Below are positions 60,526-64,000 of a stretch of 64,000 bases of DNA, piece by piece. The notes beneath the pieces are model-generated. The model worked only from the letters and a program-made list of their open reading frames with translations, made no database searches and was not told the origin of the DNA. Source of the DNA: Flavobacteriaceae bacterium (GTDB lineage Bacteria; Bacteroidota; Bacteroidia; Flavobacteriales; Flavobacteriaceae); the NCBI GenBank assembly GCA_024743095.1, contig JANSXF010000003.1, positions 47,430 through 111,429 of the forward strand, written 5' to 3'. Numbering within the stretch: position 1 is the first letter of the stretch; every line of letters begins with the position of its first letter. A program made the translations under genes and the position numbers.

Positions 60526-61184
60526 TGAAAGAGGACCAACTGCTTCAACATACCATTGATTTTGTAAAAAAAGAACTTCAAAATGCCGAAGGTGGGCACG
60601 ATTGGTTCCATATTGAACGTGTCTTCAATACCTCCAAATTGCTTCTCAAGCATGAAGAGGGAAATGCCAAGGTCGTAAAATTGGCCGCCCTGCTCCATGA
60701 TATTGCCGACCCAAAATTCCATGGAGGAAACGAGGACATTGGACCAGAAACCGCAAAAAACTTTCTTGAATCACAATCCGTTGATCAGCAGAGCATTGAT
60801 CACGTGGTGAATATCATCAAGCATATGTCCTTCAAAAATAGCTTTGAAAAAACCTCAAGCCCATTCACCTCAAAAGAGCTTCAAATTGTACAGGATGCCG
60901 ACCGATTGGATGCCATCGGCGCCATAGGCATTGCCAGGGCGTTCAACTACGGAGGTTTTAAGAACAGGGAACTGCACAATCCCGATGTTCCGCCCAACCT
61001 CAACATGAGCAAGGAGGAATACAAAAACTCCAAAGCTCCCACCATTAATCATTTCTACGAGAAACTACTGTTGCTCAAGGACAGGATGAACACCGATACA
61101 GGAAAAAAGCTGGCTGATCAGCGTCATCGATTCATGCTGGATTACCTTGACCAGTTTTACAGAGAGTGGAACGGGAATGCGTGA
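60525..61184 (+). CDS. HD-domain phosphohydrolase
   Basis: This 219-residue HD-superfamily enzyme has metal-binding residues in GGHDWFHIERV (His25-Asp26), LLHDIAD (His58-Asp59) and VQDADRLDAIGAIGIARAF. Members of this YpgQ/YedJ-like group hydrolyse nucleotides such as dNTPs or ITP-like compounds, but the substrate here is not known. It starts one base into the plsC stop, so the two are translationally coupled. The 66-bp gap to the next gene has no terminator. Confidence 0.9.
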   Translation: MKEDQLLQHTIDFVKKELQNAEGGHDWFHIERVFNTSKLLLKHEEGNAKVVKLAALLHDIADPKFHGGNEDIGPETAKNFLESQSVDQQSIDHVVNIIKHMSFKNSFEKTSSPFTSKELQIVQDADRLDAIGAIGIARAFNYGGFKNRELHNPDVPPNLNMSKEEYKNSKAPTINHFYEKLLLLKDRMNTDTGKKLADQRHRFMLDYLDQFYREWNGNA

Positions 61185-61250
61185 AACATAGGATTTCTCT
61201 TCCCCTTTTTTGTATCTTGGGGCTCACAAGAAAAAATCAAACTAAACAAG

Positions 61251-62675
61251 ATGCAAAGAAGAAAGTTCATCAAAAATGCCGCAGCTGCTTCGGCTGCGTT
61301 TTCTATTGTTCCCAGCCATGTTCTGGGCAAGACCCATGTTCCCCCAAGTGATATCCTCTACGTGGCCGGTTTTGGCGTTGGTGGAAGGGGAAATGCCGTA
61401 ATGAACGGTTTGAACGATACGGGCAGGGTAAAATTTGTAGCATTTTGTGATGTGGATGACCGCCGCGCACAACAAACCTATGAACAATTTCCCGATGTAA
61501 AACGATATAAAGATTTTAGAAAGGTCTTTGATGCCCATTTGAACGATATTGATGCCATTGCCGTGGCAAGCCCAGATCATACGCACGCGACCATTTCCCT
61601 ACCTTTTATGAGGGAGAAAAAACACGCCTATGTAGAAAAGCCGTTGACCCACAATATTCACGAGGCCCGTTTAATGACCCAGGTCGCCAAAGAGCAGGGA
61701 ATCGTGACCCAGATGGGAAACCAGGGTGCATCCAGTGATGGAAGCAGGATCGCCCGTGAATGGGTGGAGTCGGGCGTAATCGGAAAGGTGCATACCATAG
61801 ATTGTTGGACCAACCGCCCTGTATGGCCCCAGGGCGTCCCACTACCAACAAAAAAAGACCGTATCCCCAAAGGATTGGATTGGGACCTTTGGCTGGGCCC
61901 GGCCAAGATCAGAGACTACAACGATGCTTATCTGCCATTTAAATGGAGAGGTTTCTGGGACTTCGGCACAGGTGCCTTGGGCGATATGGGATGCCATATC
62001 ATGGAAACACCCTTTAGTGTGCTCGATTTGGGATATCCCACAGAGGCGGAGGCTAGTTGCACCACGGTTTGGGTGGATGATTTTGTGGAAGCGGATTACA
62101 GCCATTCTTGCCCCCCTTCATCCAAGATCCATTTAAAGTTCGAACATCAAGAGCACGGCGACATTGCATTGAATTGGTACGATGGCGGCCTTAAGCCAGA
62201 CCTTCCGGATGAACTTAAGGACGATGAGACCATTGGGGATTCCGGTGGAGGAAGTGTTATTTATGGCGACAAGGGTATATTGGTATGTGACACCTATTCC
62301 CGAAATGCAAGATTGCTCCCTTCAGAAATGATGGACCTTTACAAATCCCCGACCCCTAAATATGATAGGGTGCCCGGAGGAATAGATGGCCACTTTGCCA
62401 ATTTTGTGGATGGCTGCCAGAACGGTACGCCAACTTCTTCCAATTTTGAAAAGGCGGGAAGGCTTACCGAGACCGTATTGATGGGCAACTTAGCGGTAAA
62501 GGCGTATCAATACAAGGAACTCAAGGAAGGTAAAAAATTAGGGGATTGGGATCCTTATGGTTTCCCGGGCAGAAGAAAACTTTTCTGGGACGGAGATAAC
62601 ATGAAGATCACCAATTACGATAAAGCCAACCAATGGGTAACCCGTGATTACCGCGAAGGTTGGGAATTGAAATAG
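61251..62675 (+). CDS. Tat-exported Gfo/Idh/MocA-family oxidoreductase
   Basis: This 474-residue NAD(P)-fold protein has a twin-arginine signal (MQRRKFIKNAAAASAAFSIV). The Rossmann start is modified (VAGFGVGGRGNAVMNGL), the family EKP motif is present (AYVEKPLTHNIHEA), and the longer C-terminal domain has WDLWLGPAKIRDYND and GALGDMGCHIMETPF. Exported Gfo/Idh enzymes carry their nicotinamide cofactor through Tat and can act as 3-keto-glycoside redox enzymes or glycosidases. This one may feed the DUF1080/GMC sugar locus, though it lies 12 kb away. A strong terminator follows. Confidence 0.92.
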   Translation: MQRRKFIKNAAAASAAFSIVPSHVLGKTHVPPSDILYVAGFGVGGRGNAVMNGLNDTGRVKFVAFCDVDDRRAQQTYEQFPDVKRYKDFRKVFDAHLNDIDAIAVASPDHTHATISLPFMREKKHAYVEKPLTHNIHEARLMTQVAKEQGIVTQMGNQGASSDGSRIAREWVESGVIGKVHTIDCWTNRPVWPQGVPLPTKKDRIPKGLDWDLWLGPAKIRDYNDAYLPFKWRGFWDFGTGALGDMGCHIMETPFSVLDLGYPTEAEASCTTVWVDDFVEADYSHSCPPSSKIHLKFEHQEHGDIALNWYDGGLKPDLPDELKDDETIGDSGGGSVIYGDKGILVCDTYSRNARLLPSEMMDLYKSPTPKYDRVPGGIDGHFANFVDGCQNGTPTSSNFEKAGRLTETVLMGNLAVKAYQYKELKEGKKLGDWDPYGFPGRRKLFWDGDNMKITNYDKANQWVTRDYREGWELK

Positions 62676-62680
62676 ATACT

Positions 62681-62709
62681 AAAAATGGCCCATTATGGGC
62701 CATTTTTTG
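62681..62709 (+). terminator. Intrinsic terminator of the Tat-exported oxidoreductase gene
   Basis: A perfect 12-bp stem (AAAAATGGCCCA / TGGGCCATTTTT) with a TTA loop runs into T residues. It may also end the convergent radical SAM transcript. Confidence 0.9.
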
Positions 62710-62729
62710 TTGCCAAACTATTTGAGGGT

Positions 62730-63803
62730 CTAGAACAATCTCATTTGTCCGTTCTTATATTGTTCATGAAGCCCAGTGTTCAAAGCCGGGAACTTGCTGT
62801 CCTTGAAATAACGTTTTCTGGCTATATGGGCCATCTCATGGATTTGTTCCGCAATTTTGCCCTCCCCTTTTGTCCGGGTACCAAACCTGCTATCGTTAAC
62901 TGTTCCTCCATGGCAATCCTGAATTTGGTGCAATACCTTTTCCGCTCTATCCGGCATGGCCTTTTTGATCCAGTCAGAAAAAATCCGTCCAATGGCCCCG
63001 TTGAGCCGTACTACGGTCAACCCGAATGAAAGGGCTCCATGGTCCGCCACTGCCTTGGCCAACGGCAATAGTTCATGTGAATTGATTCCCGGAATCATGG
63101 GGGCCAACATTGCATTCACCGGAATTTTATTCTCCGATAACACTTGTATGGTCTTGAGCCTTTTTTGAATGGATGCCGTTCTGGGTTCCAGCTTGCGCCT
63201 GGTTTTTTCCGACAATGATGTTACGGACACATTGACACCGATCAGTTGATTTTCATTGAGTTCCCTTAAAATATCCAAGTCCCTGAGCACCAAGGCATTT
63301 TTGGTAATGATTCCCACGGGATGTCGATACTTTAAAAAAACCTCCAGACATTTTCTGGTAATCTCGAACTTCTGCTCTGCCGGTTGGTAACAATCGGTGT
63401 TGCCCGATAAAACAATCGTGTGCGCTTTCCAGTTCTTATGCTTGATCTTGGCCTCCAAAAGTTGTGGTGCGGCCTTTTTTACCAAAATCCTTCGTTCAAA
63501 ATCGAGCCCTGCGCTATATCCCCAATATTCGTGGGTATTCCTGGCATAACAATAAATACAACCATGCTCGCAACCTTGGTAGGGGTTCATGGAATATCCC
63601 ATGCCCACATCCGGGCTTTCCACTTTGTTGACGATGGTCTTTGGAAAAATGGGTATGTGCCGGGTTTTATTGCTCTCGGATTCTTCGCCTTCCAATCGGC
63701 AGAATTCCAAAAAGTCGTCCCGTATCTCGAATACATGCCGCAAAAACCGATTATCGGTATTCTTTTGAGCTCCCCTTCCCTTCAAGAATTCATTGGATGA
63801 CAT
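62730..63803 (-). CDS. PA0069-family radical SAM protein
   Basis: This 357-residue radical S-adenosylmethionine enzyme has the cluster-binding motif C-x3-C-x2-C at Cys78, Cys82 and Cys85 (QGCEHGCIYCYARNTHEYWG), the mark of the PA0069/SplB-related group. Other family parts are SGNTDCYQPAEQKFEITRKCLEVF and ITKNALVLRDLDIL. The reaction is unknown; relatives repair spore photoproduct. A -7 box (TATATTTG, minus strand) lies 15 bp before the ATG. It is monocistronic, with the insertion element end just upstream. Confidence 0.92.
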   Translation of the reverse strand: MSSNEFLKGRGAQKNTDNRFLRHVFEIRDDFLEFCRLEGEESESNKTRHIPIFPKTIVNKVESPDVGMGYSMNPYQGCEHGCIYCYARNTHEYWGYSAGLDFERRILVKKAAPQLLEAKIKHKNWKAHTIVLSGNTDCYQPAEQKFEITRKCLEVFLKYRHPVGIITKNALVLRDLDILRELNENQLIGVNVSVTSLSEKTRRKLEPRTASIQKRLKTIQVLSENKIPVNAMLAPMIPGINSHELLPLAKAVADHGALSFGLTVVRLNGAIGRIFSDWIKKAMPDRAEKVLHQIQDCHGGTVNDSRFGTRTKGEGKIAEQIHEMAHIARKRYFKDSKFPALNTGLHEQYKNGQMRLF

Positions 63804-63818
63804 AATTTGGATTTATTC

Positions 63819-63826
63819 CAAATATA
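63819..63826 (-). promoter_or_regulatory. -7 box of the radical SAM gene
   Basis: On the minus strand TATATTTG matches TAnnTTTG, 15 bp before the ATG at 63803. Confidence 0.4.
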
Positions 63827-63860
63827 TGGATTATTTCCTTTTTTTGGTTTAAATGATATT

Positions 63861-63905
63861 CTTGACAACTCCCCCACCTAAAGTTAGGGGATTCTTACCC
63901 AACGC
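63861..63905 (-). mobile_element. Right end of an IS200/IS605-family element
   Basis: Downstream of the tnpB stop (minus strand) the sequence AATCCCCTAACTTTAGGTGG and the following GGGAGTTGTCAAGAATATC form the imperfect hairpin typical of IS605-family right ends. The TnpB guide (omega) RNA scaffold normally ends here, with its guide read from the flanking DNA. The exact end is uncertain. Confidence 0.6.
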
Positions 63906-64000
63906 TTAGGCCGCTGCCTTACGTTTGCGGGTACTGGCCCTTGCCCTTGCCAGTATGTTCTTTGCCGCATTCACATCGGCGTTTTCCTTATGTCCACATC
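63906..64000 (-). CDS. tnpB: TnpB (IS200/IS605 RNA-guided nuclease), C-terminal fragment
   Basis: Only the last 30 codons are in the window, read leftward from the right edge to TAA at 63906-63908. They encode CGHKENADVNAAKNIL and a basic tail ending in RKRKAAA. The CGH is the end of the zinc ribbon, and the Asp in ADVNAAKNIL is the third RuvC catalytic residue of TnpB. The start and most of the gene lie beyond the window, so completeness and the presence of tnpA cannot be judged. Confidence 0.85.
   Translation of the reverse strand, partial: CGHKENADVNAAKNILARARASTRKRKAAA

Noticed and set aside
1..64000. CRISPR arrays, tRNA or rRNA genes, prophage
   Set aside because: I found no regularly spaced repeats, tRNA T-arm signatures, rRNA-like stretches, integrases or phage structural genes.

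Overview
The window is a chromosomal segment of a Bacteroidota bacterium, almost certainly a marine-type member of the Flavobacteriaceae. The evidence is a moderate G+C content, many upstream TAnnTTTG boxes (the Bacteroidota -7 element), TonB-dependent receptor, DUF3078, DUF3109, LytTR/TPR-kinase and DUF1080 families, an RND pump fused to TolC, a Pit transporter fused to DUF47, and carotenoid genes. I saw no tRNA, rRNA or CRISPR array.

Layout. 0-7 kb: metal handling, with the 3' part of a CusA-TolC fusion, its CusB-type adaptor, a ZIP transporter and DtxR-type regulator on the minus strand, and a divergent TonB receptor whose promoter carries a metal-box-like palindrome. 7-10 kb: inositol oxygenase followed 3 bp later by a sodium/solute symporter. 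10-12 kb: lycopene cyclase and polyprenyl diphosphate synthase, tail to tail. 12-13 kb: an ECF sigma factor with a small membrane protein. 13-20 kb: a TetR-TolC-adaptor-RND drug efflux operon whose RND gene carries an in-frame TAG. 20-29 kb: housekeeping genes (aspS, ClC channel, cold-shock protein, tadA, dxs, DUF3078, dgt). 30-34 kb: phosphate porin and Pit-DUF47 transporter. 34-36 kb: nadD-gmk-yicC operon.

36-49 kb is the richest accessory block. It holds two secreted DUF1080 (3-keto-glycoside hydrolase-type) proteins, two TIM-barrel sugar epimerase/isomerases, two GMC oxidoreductases with a conserved three-cysteine motif, a gluconate-dehydrogenase subunit 3-like partner, a Gfo/Idh/MocA oxidoreductase and two MFS carriers. 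I read it as an oxidative (keto-sugar) route for glycosides or polyols. A second, Tat-exported Gfo/Idh protein lies at 61-62 kb.

49.1-50.1 kb has no convincing gene. It carries two successive intrinsic terminators pointing to the minus strand, one next to a GAAA-tetraloop hairpin, which suggests one or two unannotated small structured RNAs. A LytTR response regulator and TPR histidine kinase follow. 52-64 kb is mixed (DUF3109, MarC, S41 protease, dCMP deaminase, HupE, PepSY, DnaJ/TerB, bacilliredoxin, PlsC, HD, radical SAM). The last 95 bases encode the C-terminus of an IS200/IS605-type TnpB, and the element's right-end hairpin is visible.
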